From Sphingobacterium sp. HMA12 (GTDB lineage Bacteria > Bacteroidota > Bacteroidia > Sphingobacteriales > Sphingobacteriaceae): a stretch of DNA of 64,000 bases. The stretch lies in NCBI RefSeq assembly GCF_002933815.1, contig NZ_BEYR01000007.1, positions 186,001-250,000 of the forward strand. Direction: 5' to 3'. How positions within the stretch are numbered: the stretch's first letter is position 1; the number at the start of each line of letters is the position of its first letter. Shown one piece after another: positions 56,217 to 64,000 of the stretch. The notes beneath the pieces are model-generated. The model was given only the letters and a program-made list of their open reading frames with translations, had not been told where the DNA came from and made no database searches. Made by a program: the position numbers and the translations under genes.

Positions 56217-56348
56217 AAATACGGTTTTATACGCTATTTTTGAATATTACGTTTTATTACTATATCTTGTAAAAATAAGGTTGCATTGACTGCAATTTGG
56301 TATTTAATTACAATATTTGGGTTAAATGATAAGGACGTATTCGGGATT

Positions 56349-58235
56349 ATGAGGTTGCAATTTTGGACTTTTTTATTTTTTTGTGCATTGACGATGTTAG
56401 GGTGCCAACAACATAAGGTTGACCCTATACCCATTAATCAATTCTTTTCCACACCTGAAAAATCAAATTTTAAAATTTCTCCCAATGGTCGGTTCATTGC
56501 TTATATCGGTATGGACAATCATTGCAAAAATATATATTTGATAGATTTGATGGATAAGGACAGCTCCAAGCAGCTCACTTATCAGAATGATATCAATGTA
56601 AAATCCTTTGTCTGGAATAACGATTCCAAAATTTCTTTTTTGACCGAGCAATCTGCCCAGGATAGTTTACGTTTATATGCTGTGGATATTAACACGGAAA
56701 AGATTTGGCCATTAATTAAACCTGCTCGTGCAAGATTCAGGTGGGTTCATCCGATGGTTTCCAACGGGGATAGTTTTGTTGCTGGGATCAACGACCGAGA
56801 TTCCTCGTTTTTTGATCTTTATCGCATTTATTTGGACGGTAGACCACGGGAACTGATTTTACAAAACCCCGGTAATATGAGCTCGTGGATTGCATCCAAT
56901 GATGGGCAGGTGCGCTTGGCAGTTGCAAATGATTCGGTACAGCAATCTGTTCTTTTCCGGGGTTCTGAGAAAGAACCTTTTAAGGAGATTATACGTTGTG
57001 ATCTCGAAAGTAGCTTCACTCCGTTGGGGTATAAGGATAGTTCAAATCGCATTATTTATGCACTTTCAAATATAAATCGTGACAAGTTGGCTCTCGTTAG
57101 CTATGACCTGGTCAGTGAAAGGGAATTGGGAGAGCTATATAGCCACAAGGAGGTCGATGTAAGTCCGGGAGGCTACTTCCCTGAGCAAAATCGCTTACTG
57201 TTTGTTAATTATACAACTTCAAGACAGAGTCGGCATTTTTTTGACGAACAAACAAAACGAAAATATGATGAACTGTCGAAGCAAATTGATGGTTTTGAAT
57301 TCCAGGTCCTCAATACGGATGTTTCGGGAGAGAAGGTCATTATTAAGACTTATACAGATGTCAATCCGGGCGGGATTTATTTTTATGATTTTATATCAAA
57401 AAAATTGACCAAATTAACCGACAATAATTCAGATCTTAAAGATAAGGAATTGTCTCCCAATGAATTTATTACCTACAAAGCGAGAGATGGTATGACGATA
57501 TCCGGTTACTTGACCTATCCTATACATTCCAACCGGAAAGATCTGCCTATGGTGGTACTGCCACATGATGGCCCCAATGGACGCGAAGTATGGGGTTTTG
57601 ACAATGAAGCACAATTTTTAGCGAATAGGGGGTATTTGGTTTTTCAGATGAATTATCGAGGTTCAACGGGGTTTGGAAAGAAGTTTTGGACTGCTGGATT
57701 TAAGGAATGGGGTGGAAAAATTCAAGATGATATTACGGATGGGGTAAAATGGTTAATCAAAGAGGGGATTGCCGATAAGGATCGTGTGGCCATTGTGGGG
57801 AAAGGGTTTGGAGGATATTCGGCATTACATGCTACTTGCTTCAATTCAGATTTGTATAAATGTGCGGTTTCCTATTCAGGATATACCAACCTATTTACCT
57901 ATTTTAGGGATATTCCACCTTATTTTAAGTCCTATGTACAGAAAATGTATCAGATCGTAGGAAATCCTATTCGTGAAGCAGAGTTGTTTAAAAATATATC
58001 TCCTGTTTTTCATTCAGATAAGGTTCGGATTCCTGTACTTTTAGTCCAAGGGGGCAAAGACCGATTTAGTTCGGTGACAGATGCAAATCAATTCGTTCAG
58101 AAGTTGAAGAATAACCATGTTCCTGTGCAATATATTCTGAAGGAAGATGAAGATAGAACTTTTAAAAAAGATGAGAATATATTTGGCTACTATAATGAAC
58201 TGGAGCGATTTTTGGCAAAATATCTAGCGGACTAG
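56349..58235 (+). CDS. S9 (prolyl oligopeptidase-like) lipoprotein lacking catalytic Ser and His
   Basis: A 628-aa envelope lipoprotein with predicted lipidated C19 (MLGCQQ); an upstream Met at 56286 would spoil the signal, so I use 56349. An N-terminal beta-propeller (about residues 35-370) has TolB-like features (KISPNGRFIAYIG). The C-terminal alpha/beta hydrolase has FQMNYRGSTGFGKKFW. At the nucleophile elbow the family GxSxGG is GKGFGG, so Ser is replaced by G486. D571 (GGKDRF) is kept. The usual EGHGF motif is EDRTF, so His is replaced by R603. It is probably a binding or sensing pseudo-enzyme. The histidine kinase gene starts 9 nt later. Confidence 0.85.
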   Translation: MRLQFWTFLFFCALTMLGCQQHKVDPIPINQFFSTPEKSNFKISPNGRFIAYIGMDNHCKNIYLIDLMDKDSSKQLTYQNDINVKSFVWNNDSKISFLTEQSAQDSLRLYAVDINTEKIWPLIKPARARFRWVHPMVSNGDSFVAGINDRDSSFFDLYRIYLDGRPRELILQNPGNMSSWIASNDGQVRLAVANDSVQQSVLFRGSEKEPFKEIIRCDLESSFTPLGYKDSSNRIIYALSNINRDKLALVSYDLVSERELGELYSHKEVDVSPGGYFPEQNRLLFVNYTTSRQSRHFFDEQTKRKYDELSKQIDGFEFQVLNTDVSGEKVIIKTYTDVNPGGIYFYDFISKKLTKLTDNNSDLKDKELSPNEFITYKARDGMTISGYLTYPIHSNRKDLPMVVLPHDGPNGREVWGFDNEAQFLANRGYLVFQMNYRGSTGFGKKFWTAGFKEWGGKIQDDITDGVKWLIKEGIADKDRVAIVGKGFGGYSALHATCFNSDLYKCAVSYSGYTNLFTYFRDIPPYFKSYVQKMYQIVGNPIREAELFKNISPVFHSDKVRIPVLLVQGGKDRFSSVTDANQFVQKLKNNHVPVQYILKEDEDRTFKKDENIFGYYNELERFLAKYLAD

Positions 58236-58244
58236 GGGCATTAT

Positions 58245-59903
58245 ATGAAAGCAGGGAAATACAGCTATCGAAAAAATTATGGACTATTGTTGATGTTTTT
58301 CATCGTCATCAGTGGTTTGTATATTTTTGCTCTTTTTCTATCCAGAAGCTATACCGAGTCACATATAAAGAATGAATTTACCAATAGGAAATCGGAAATT
58401 TTTGATCAGACCTTAATTCCTTTTAATGACTTTTTCCAAAATAGAATTCCGGAAGTTTCATTTTATCAAGGCTTTTTGGACTCTGTACAAGCCGGAAAAT
58501 ATGCCTATAGTATTTTAAGTTCTTATCCTTTTGTGCGCGAAATTGGTTTTTTTGATTTACAATTTAATAATGATCATAATTTAAATTACGGTTTTATAGT
58601 CAATAATTTAAGAATTCAACCTAAGACTATTACTTTTTTTACGGTATCCCGCTCGGGGCTGAACAAAAATACGATTCGTGACCGTGGTCAAATGGGCTTG
58701 CATTCGGAGGAAATTAATAATATTGGGGTTAAGCTCGCTACTTATATTGACAAGTTGCAGCCGAATGCAAAACTTTCTGACAAGGATATTTTAAAGGTAT
58801 TTTATACGATCAGACCCGGACAGATCACCTATTTAAATATACCAAGGGTTAATGATTTGATTGTTTATAAAGCCATCATGGAGGGAAATTTGGACCATAC
58901 TGTTGGCTATGAGCAGGACATGTTCAATTTTCAGATTGACCCGATGTATCTGGAGGTGAAAAATAGTTATACTAACCTTTATGAAAAAGTGGAGATTGTC
59001 CCTTTGGTAGGAGCACCGATTACACCAGAGAATGATGAAATTTCTACAGAAATGCCTTTGCCGGGTGCTTTGGCAGATTATAAATTGCTCTTTAGATCAA
59101 GCAAAAGTTTTCTCTCGAAGGAGATAAATCGTAGTTTTTGGCCCGTATTGGGTGGTATATCCTTGATTTATATTATTTTGATTGCGATTCTATATTTAAT
59201 TTATAGAAATTTAGAAATTAACGGAAGACTTTTTAAATTGCAATATGATTTTATCAACAATTTGACCCACGAGTTTAAGACGCCTGTAAGTGTGATAAAA
59301 ATTGCCGGAAATAATATTAAGAGTGCACAAGTTTTATCTGATGAGGAGCGAAAAATGTATGGTAATATTTTGGATCAGGAGGCTGATCGGCTCAATAATC
59401 TGATGAATAAATTATTGTCGTTTAGTCAAATTGAAAATAAAACCATTAAATTAAATAAAGAGGAAGTAGATCTAGAAGAATTTACCGAAAATTTGGTAGC
59501 TTCCTCAAGAATAAAATACGCTGACTTCAAGATTAGCACAAAAATTGATGTAAGAACATCGATGCTTGCGGATCCGGTGTTATTGAGCAGTGTGTTTCAA
59601 AATATGATAGATAATGCCTACAAATATTCGAAAAGTGGGCATAAAATCTTGGATATTGCGATACAACAAAATAAGAAGAATTTTGTTATCACTTTTAAGG
59701 ATGAAGGAATTGGCATAGAGAAGGCGGAGTTTAACAATATCTTCAAAAAGTTTTATAGAATAAAAAGTCAATATAATCAGCAAGGAAGTATTGGTTTAGG
59801 TTTGGCTTTCTGTAAGGAAATCACTGAGTTTATAGGTGGAGAGATTACAGTGAAAAGTCAATTAGGACAAGGCACTACCTTCACGTTGGTATTTCCGGTT
59901 TAA
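58245..59903 (+). CDS. sensor histidine kinase
   Basis: A 552-aa inner-membrane kinase. Transmembrane helices lie at about residues 13-33 and 302-322 and enclose a large sensor domain of about 270 residues with no family I recognise. The H-box is NLTHEFKTP with H342. The ATPase has N-box MIDNAYKYS, G1 DEGIGI and G2 SIGLGLAF. No HAMP domain is obvious. It lies between the S9-like lipoprotein and the response regulator. Confidence 0.95.
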   Translation: MKAGKYSYRKNYGLLLMFFIVISGLYIFALFLSRSYTESHIKNEFTNRKSEIFDQTLIPFNDFFQNRIPEVSFYQGFLDSVQAGKYAYSILSSYPFVREIGFFDLQFNNDHNLNYGFIVNNLRIQPKTITFFTVSRSGLNKNTIRDRGQMGLHSEEINNIGVKLATYIDKLQPNAKLSDKDILKVFYTIRPGQITYLNIPRVNDLIVYKAIMEGNLDHTVGYEQDMFNFQIDPMYLEVKNSYTNLYEKVEIVPLVGAPITPENDEISTEMPLPGALADYKLLFRSSKSFLSKEINRSFWPVLGGISLIYIILIAILYLIYRNLEINGRLFKLQYDFINNLTHEFKTPVSVIKIAGNNIKSAQVLSDEERKMYGNILDQEADRLNNLMNKLLSFSQIENKTIKLNKEEVDLEEFTENLVASSRIKYADFKISTKIDVRTSMLADPVLLSSVFQNMIDNAYKYSKSGHKILDIAIQQNKKNFVITFKDEGIGIEKAEFNNIFKKFYRIKSQYNQQGSIGLGLAFCKEITEFIGGEITVKSQLGQGTTFTLVFPV

Positions 59904-60006
59904 AAAAATAAATTTAAATATGAAATATCCATGTTTAGAAAGCGTGAAAACTTATAGTTATAAACTGGATACTCCATAAGACATTTAAAAGACAAATTAT
60001 TTACTT

Positions 60007-60705
60007 ATGAATAAAGACATCACTGTTGCTGTTATTGAAGATGATGAGAACTTACGTTTCTTGGTAAAACATCGATTAGAATCTGAGGGCTATCAAGTCA
60101 TCCAAAGCGGAAATGGGAATGAAGCAGAAAGTTTAATCTTGGAGAAACGACCGGATGTGGTCCTCTTAGATTGGATGCTCCCGGGAAAAGAAGGTAACGA
60201 GATATGTGAGGATGTCCGTAAAGCAGGATTTGAGAATATCATTATTATGATGACAGCCAAATCCCAAGACGTGGACAAGATTGAAGCTTATAGCTTTGGG
60301 GTGACGGACTATATTAGTAAGCCATTCAATATGGACGTGTTGATTGCGATGATAGATAACAAGGTAAAGTTTTTCTTACCTAAAAACAGCCCTGAAATCT
60401 ACAAGTTTGGACAGACAGAACATCATCCAAATATCCATTCCTTAATACGGGAAGGTAAAAAGGTCGAATTAACTATTTTAGAGAACAGGATCTTATTACA
60501 TTTTCTTCAAAACTTAGGTCGAGAGATTACCCGTGAGGAGTTGATGGAAGTGGTATGGGGCTATAGTTCAAATGTGAATACGCGGACGCTGGATATGCAC
60601 GTGGTACGTCTGCGGAAGAAGATAGAGACCAATCCTGACAAACCACATTATTTACAGACAGTGCGTGGATTGGGTTATAAATTTGTTGATGAGGAAGAGA
60701 TTTGA
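60007..60705 (+). CDS. OmpR-family response regulator
   Basis: A 232-aa transcription factor. The receiver domain has VIEDDENL acidic residues, phospho-acceptor D55 in LLDWMLP, MTAKSQD and the conserved Lys in ISKPFN. The winged-helix DNA-binding domain (about residues 135-228) ends in RTLDMHVVRLRKKIE and VRGLGYKF. It follows the kinase gene by 103 nt and is its likely partner. Confidence 0.95.
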   Translation: MNKDITVAVIEDDENLRFLVKHRLESEGYQVIQSGNGNEAESLILEKRPDVVLLDWMLPGKEGNEICEDVRKAGFENIIIMMTAKSQDVDKIEAYSFGVTDYISKPFNMDVLIAMIDNKVKFFLPKNSPEIYKFGQTEHHPNIHSLIREGKKVELTILENRILLHFLQNLGREITREELMEVVWGYSSNVNTRTLDMHVVRLRKKIETNPDKPHYLQTVRGLGYKFVDEEEI

Positions 60706-60716
60706 CGGATAAGAAT

Positions 60717-60746
60717 TTGTTTTGTTGAAAACAATTATTATCTTCG
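60717..60746 (+). promoter_or_regulatory. candidate greA promoter
   Basis: TTG (60717-60719), 19 bp, then TATCTTCG (60739-60746), one mismatch from TAnnTTTG. It lies upstream of the hairpin at 60760, so a transcript from here would carry that hairpin in the greA leader. Confidence 0.42.
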
Positions 60747-60759
60747 TATAGATTGAAAG

Positions 60760-60806
60760 CAAGACCATGTTACCCGAAGAGGGTAATATGGTCTTGTTTC
60801 TTTTTT
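60760..60806 (+). terminator. strong hairpin with T-run between response regulator and greA
   Basis: A 16-bp stem with one G-T pair (60760-60775 with 60781-60796) encloses GAAGA and is followed by TTTCTTTTTT. It ends the two-component operon and may also attenuate greA if the promoter at 60717 is used. Confidence 0.85.
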
Positions 60807-60837
60807 AAAATGTAGAAAATAAGAAAAAGATAAAATT

Positions 60838-61311
60838 ATGGCAGAAGTAACTTATTTTACGGAAGAAGGATTGCGTAAGCTTAAAGAGGAATTAGCTTAT
60901 CTGAAGACGGAAGGAAGATCTAAAATTGCCAATGCTATTGCAGAGGCAAGAGACAAAGGTGATTTGTCTGAAAATGCGGAGTATGATGCTGCTAAGGAAG
61001 CTCAGGGACTTCATGAAGCTAAAATAGCCAACCTGGAGAATACCTTGGCGACAGCCCGATTGATTGACGAATCCAAATTGGATACGTCTAAAGTCCTAGC
61101 TTTGTCTATCGTTAAGATCAAAAATAAAAAGAATGGAGCTGTGATGACTTATCAATTGGTTGCCGAATCAGAGGCGGACCTCAAGTCGGGCAAGATTTCT
61201 GTTAAATCTCCTATCGCCCAGGGATTATTGGGCAAGTCAAAAGGTGATACGGCAGAGATCGAAGTACCTGCAGGTAAGATTGAATTTGAAATTGTAGAGA
61301 TTTCGAGATAA
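60838..61311 (+). CDS. greA: transcription elongation factor GreA
   Basis: Rescues backtracked RNA polymerase by stimulating transcript cleavage. The 157-aa protein has normal length. The N-terminal coiled coil carries the tip motif GDLSENAEYDAAKEAQG with the acidic residues that act in the polymerase channel. The C-terminal domain has SPIAQGLLGKSKGDTAEIEVPAG. Confidence 0.97.
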   Translation: MAEVTYFTEEGLRKLKEELAYLKTEGRSKIANAIAEARDKGDLSENAEYDAAKEAQGLHEAKIANLENTLATARLIDESKLDTSKVLALSIVKIKNKKNGAVMTYQLVAESEADLKSGKISVKSPIAQGLLGKSKGDTAEIEVPAGKIEFEIVEISR

Positions 61312-61372
61312 CATATGTCGGTTATGTGCGGTACGCCATAACCGCACATCCACAAATTAACTTTATATTAAG

Positions 61373-61404
61373 AAGGTCGGGTTCTAGCAATCGCGACCTT
61401 TTTT
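61373..61404 (+). terminator. greA terminator
   Basis: AAGGTCG (61373-61379) pairs with CGACCTT (61394-61400), followed by TTTTGTTT. Another inverted repeat, TGTGCGGT/ACCGCACA (61325-61332/61341-61348), precedes it without a T-run. The remainder up to the HIT gene shows only a TATATTTG (61408-61415) matching the -7 consensus without a clear -33 partner. Confidence 0.8.
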
Positions 61405-61595
61405 GTTTATATTTGTTGAGAACATCATATGTATGTTACTTATGGTTGTTTTTTTATCAATGTATTTAGATCGTAAATATTAGACATTAGACTTTCCTTC
61501 TGCAAGCCGATGGCTGGCACAACCAAAGTCTCCATATGCGATATTAATATCTCAATACTTTATTATAAAAAGAGTTTATTCCAATATAGAATAAT

Positions 61596-62012
61596 ATGTC
61601 AACAATTTTTTCAAAAATCGTCGCTGGAGATATTCCAGCTTACAAAGTTGCGGAGAGTAATGATTTTCTGGCTTTTTTGGATATCAGCCCTTTGGCGAAA
61701 GGCCATGTTTTGGTGATACCTAAGAAAGAAACTGATTACATTTTCGATATTGAAGATGATGAGTACATGGCACTTTGGGTATTTGCAAAAATCGTTGCGC
61801 AGGGGATAAAAAAAGTAATTCCATGTGTTAAAGTTGGCGTGGCTGTTGTGGGATTGGAAGTTGCGCATGCACATATCCATCTTGTTCCGATCAATAAAAT
61901 AAGTGACCTAAATTTTGCTGGGCCTAAGTTGAGTTTAGGCGAAGATGAACTACATCAGATCGCTGAAACAATACGGGAGTCCATTATCAGTATAACTGCA
62001 CAAAATCAATAA
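61596..62012 (+). CDS. HIT family nucleotide hydrolase
   Basis: Likely hydrolyses nucleoside phosphoramidates or adenylated substrates. The 138-aa protein has IFSKIVAGDIPAYKV at the N-terminus, LAKGHVLVIPKKE, and the histidine triad H91-A-H93-I-H95, with H93 expected to be the nucleophile. Length and motifs match Hint/HinT proteins. The physiological substrate is unknown. Confidence 0.93.
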   Translation: MSTIFSKIVAGDIPAYKVAESNDFLAFLDISPLAKGHVLVIPKKETDYIFDIEDDEYMALWVFAKIVAQGIKKVIPCVKVGVAVVGLEVAHAHIHLVPINKISDLNFAGPKLSLGEDELHQIAETIRESIISITAQNQ

Positions 62013-62152
62013 CAAGATTATATTACACTTGATTTACTTTCGTTTTTTAGAAGAATACTATATTTGTACTTTGTTGTTTTAAAATTATACAGGGAAAAAA
62101 GTAGATTTTGATTCTAAAATAGAGAAAACAACATTGATTTTTACTGAAAGTT

Positions 62153-62803
62153 ATGCATGAACTTTTGTTGTCATTTCAACAACTAATGAATCCCGAAGAG
62201 CTCCTGAGTTCGGGCGGATTTTATTTAGTTATATTAATCGTATTTGCCGAAACAGGTCTGTTTTTTGGTTTTTTTCTACCGGGCGATTATTTATTATTTT
62301 TAGCGGGACTATTTTGTGCACTCAATAAGATCGATGTGAGCATTTATACGCTTTGTCTAGGTTTATTGGGAGCAGGAATATTGGGCAATTTTACAGGTTA
62401 TTGGTTCGGTTATCGAGCCGGCCCCATGTTATTCAAGCGAAAGGATAGTTTTATCTTTAAACGGAAATATGTGGTCATGGCGGAAGAATTTTACCATAAA
62501 TATGGGGGAACCGCATTAATTATAGGTAGATTTGTTCCAATAGTTCGTACTTTTGCTCCAATCTTTGCCGGTGTTGTAAAATTAGATTTCAAAAAATTCG
62601 TTTTATATAATATCAGTGGAGCTTTAATATGGGTTCTGATATTGACCCTTTCCGGATATTTCCTAGGAATAGAGTTTCCATGGATTATCCATTATGTTGA
62701 ATATGTTGTCGTTGGGATGATCGTGATCGCATTTTTGCCTATTGCAATAACTTTGCTCAAAAAGCGAATGAAAGACAAAAGAAACAAACAAAATATACAG
62801 TAA
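62153..62803 (+). CDS. DedA family membrane protein
   Basis: A 216-aa inner-membrane protein with about five hydrophobic segments. DedA signatures are ETGLFFGFFLPGDYLLFLAG near the start and GRFVPIVRTFAPIFAGVVKLDFKKFVLYN later. Members of this SNARE-associated/VTT superfamily act as lipid-carrier flippases, for example for undecaprenyl phosphate. It is followed 8 nt later by ppa, so the two may share a transcript. Confidence 0.93.
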   Translation: MHELLLSFQQLMNPEELLSSGGFYLVILIVFAETGLFFGFFLPGDYLLFLAGLFCALNKIDVSIYTLCLGLLGAGILGNFTGYWFGYRAGPMLFKRKDSFIFKRKYVVMAEEFYHKYGGTALIIGRFVPIVRTFAPIFAGVVKLDFKKFVLYNISGALIWVLILTLSGYFLGIEFPWIIHYVEYVVVGMIVIAFLPIAITLLKKRMKDKRNKQNIQ

Positions 62804-62811
62804 AATAAAAA

Positions 62812-63354
62812 ATGAGTAAACAAAACCCTTGGCACATGGTTTCTCCAGGTGAGAATGTGCCAAATGCCGTAAATGCTATCATTGAGATTACAAACGGATC
62901 CAAAGGAAAGTACGAATTAGACAAAGAAACAGGCTTGTTGCTTTTGGACCGAGTAATGAGTTCATCTGTCGTCTATCCAGCCAATTATGGTTTCATTCCG
63001 CAGACTTATTGCGACGACAAAGATCCTTTGGATATTTTGGTGATCTGTTCTGTTGATATTTTACCTTTAACACTAGTGGAAGCACAGGTTATCGGTGTCA
63101 TGAATATGGTTGATGGCGGAGAGCAAGATGATAAAATCATTGCTGTTGCCAAAAATGATCCTGTATTCAACTACATTAAAGATATCGATCAATTGCCGCC
63201 GCATACCATGAAAGAAATTGTACAATTCTTTGAAAGTTACAAAGCTTTAGAAAAGAAACACGTTATCGTAGAAGGGGTGAAAGGACGTGAAGAAGCACAA
63301 AGAATCTTGATGGAGGCTATTGAGCTGTACAAAACAGAATTTGTTAACAAATAA
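62812..63354 (+). CDS. ppa: inorganic pyrophosphatase (family I)
   Basis: Hydrolyses pyrophosphate in the cytoplasm. A 180-aa soluble form with YPANYGFIPQTY, the metal-binding signature DDKDPLDIL, and the later EQDDKIIAV. Length and motifs match bacterial type I enzymes. The next gene starts 8 nt downstream. Confidence 0.97.
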   Translation: MSKQNPWHMVSPGENVPNAVNAIIEITNGSKGKYELDKETGLLLLDRVMSSSVVYPANYGFIPQTYCDDKDPLDILVICSVDILPLTLVEAQVIGVMNMVDGGEQDDKIIAVAKNDPVFNYIKDIDQLPPHTMKEIVQFFESYKALEKKHVIVEGVKGREEAQRILMEAIELYKTEFVNK

Positions 63355-63362
63355 CCCCCAGC

Positions 63363-64000
63363 ATGGCGCTCGATATTTTTTGGACATTGTTTTTAGTACT
63401 GGCCAACGGCTTTTTCGTTGCGGCCGAGTTTGCTATTGTCAAAGTCCGAATCTCCCAAATTGAAGTTCAGGCGAAAACAGGTAGTAAAGTTGCTACAATT
63501 GCCAAAAGTATAACGGAGCATTTGGATGGTTATTTGGCCGCTACACAATTGGGTATTACACTTTGCTCCCTGGCCTTAGGTTGGGTAGGAGAGGCTGTAA
63601 TGACCCAGATTGTGCAGGGGGCATTAGGTTTCTTTGGTGTTGAATTGACTGGTACGATAGCGACCAATGCAGGTCATGTGCTGGCATTTACGATTATTAC
63701 CGTATTGCATATTGTCTTTGGTGAGCTGGCTCCCAAATCAATTGCCATTCAAAAACCTGTTGCAACAACGATGAAGATTGCGGTTCCCCTGCAATTTTTC
63801 TACTTTATCTTTAGACCTTTTATTTGGATCCTAAACGGTTTTGCCAATTTTCTGCTTAAAATTTTAGGATTTGAAGTGACTAAAGGTGAATCCGCCCACT
63901 CTTCTGAGGAATTACAATACCTCTTGGATAAAGGAAAAGAATCCGGAGCATTGGATATTTCTGAGCATGAGTTAATTAAAAATGTCTTTGATTTTAATGA
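63363..64000 (+). CDS. CNNM/CorC-type (hemolysin C family) transporter, 3' end outside the window
   Basis: Visible part is about 212 aa, starting at ATG 63363, 8 nt after ppa. It shows the CNNM transmembrane domain (DUF21) with NGFFVAAEFAIVKVRISQIE, LAATQLGITLCSLALGW and FGELAPKSIAIQKP, and four hydrophobic segments. The acidic linker before the CBS pair begins (SEELQYLLDKGKESGALD), but the CBS and CorC_HlyC domains lie beyond the window. The family is linked to magnesium or sodium transport; hemolysin is only a historical label. Confidence 0.92.
   Translation, partial: MALDIFWTLFLVLANGFFVAAEFAIVKVRISQIEVQAKTGSKVATIAKSITEHLDGYLAATQLGITLCSLALGWVGEAVMTQIVQGALGFFGVELTGTIATNAGHVLAFTIITVLHIVFGELAPKSIAIQKPVATTMKIAVPLQFFYFIFRPFIWILNGFANFLLKILGFEVTKGESAHSSEELQYLLDKGKESGALDISEHELIKNVFDFN

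Noticed and set aside
56286..56348. Upstream start for the S9-like protein adding 21 residues.
   Set aside because: It would place polar and charged residues before the lipoprotein signal; the ATG at 56349 gives a proper signal peptide with C19.

Overview
The window looks like a chromosomal segment of a Bacteroidota bacterium, most likely Sphingobacteriaceae (Sphingobacterium or Pedobacter type). The signs are three SusC/SusD pairs, a hybrid two-component system, three FecI/FecR-type sigma/anti-sigma pairs, DUF4097, DUF983, DUF4286 and VF530 genes, moderate GC content and few Shine-Dalgarno sequences. This genus-level placement is inference; no rRNA is present.

Positions 1-6183 hold a maltose/alpha-glucan cassette: a GH13 amylase (5' end outside the window), beta-phosphoglucomutase, a GH65 phosphorylase and an SLC45-like sugar transporter. 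Together they would trim alpha-glucans, import maltose and split it by phosphorolysis to glucose and glucose-6-phosphate. Positions 6300-15291 hold a hybrid two-component regulator (minus strand) divergent from a SusC/SusD pair. A 21-bp-spaced direct repeat in the shared upstream region is a candidate binding site.

Positions 16082-30125 form one likely polysaccharide-utilisation operon: ECF sigma factor, FecR, SusC, SusD, an arylsulfotransferase-fold protein, a 1004-aa barrel protein resembling glycoside hydrolases, and a DUF5107/TPR protein. None of the last three is a standard annotated enzyme, so this is the best candidate for an undescribed catabolic system. A tRNA-Pro(GGG) and an outer-membrane barrel gene follow.

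Positions 31396-34782 hold a second sigma/FecR pair. Its third gene has an STN receptor domain but is a repeat-rich surface protein rather than a TonB-dependent transporter, and its FecR carries a 147-bp in-frame tandem duplication. Positions 34950-37535 carry small housekeeping or unknown genes on the minus strand. Positions 37643-44529 are a third sigma/FecR/SusC/SusD set, followed by a small lipoprotein. Positions 45323-47677 are a sigma factor, a HEAT-like anti-sigma candidate and a DUF4097 protein.

From 47778 onward the content is mostly core: methyltransferase, pncB, a DUF6600 lipoprotein, an Mla-type lipid transporter (mlaE-mlaF-mlaD), an RluA-type pseudouridine synthase, DUF983 and DUF4286 proteins, greA, a HIT protein, a DedA protein, ppa and a truncated CNNM/CorC-type gene. 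Inside it sits a three-gene signalling unit at 56349-60705: an S9 peptidase-like lipoprotein that lacks its catalytic Ser and His, a histidine kinase and an OmpR-type regulator.
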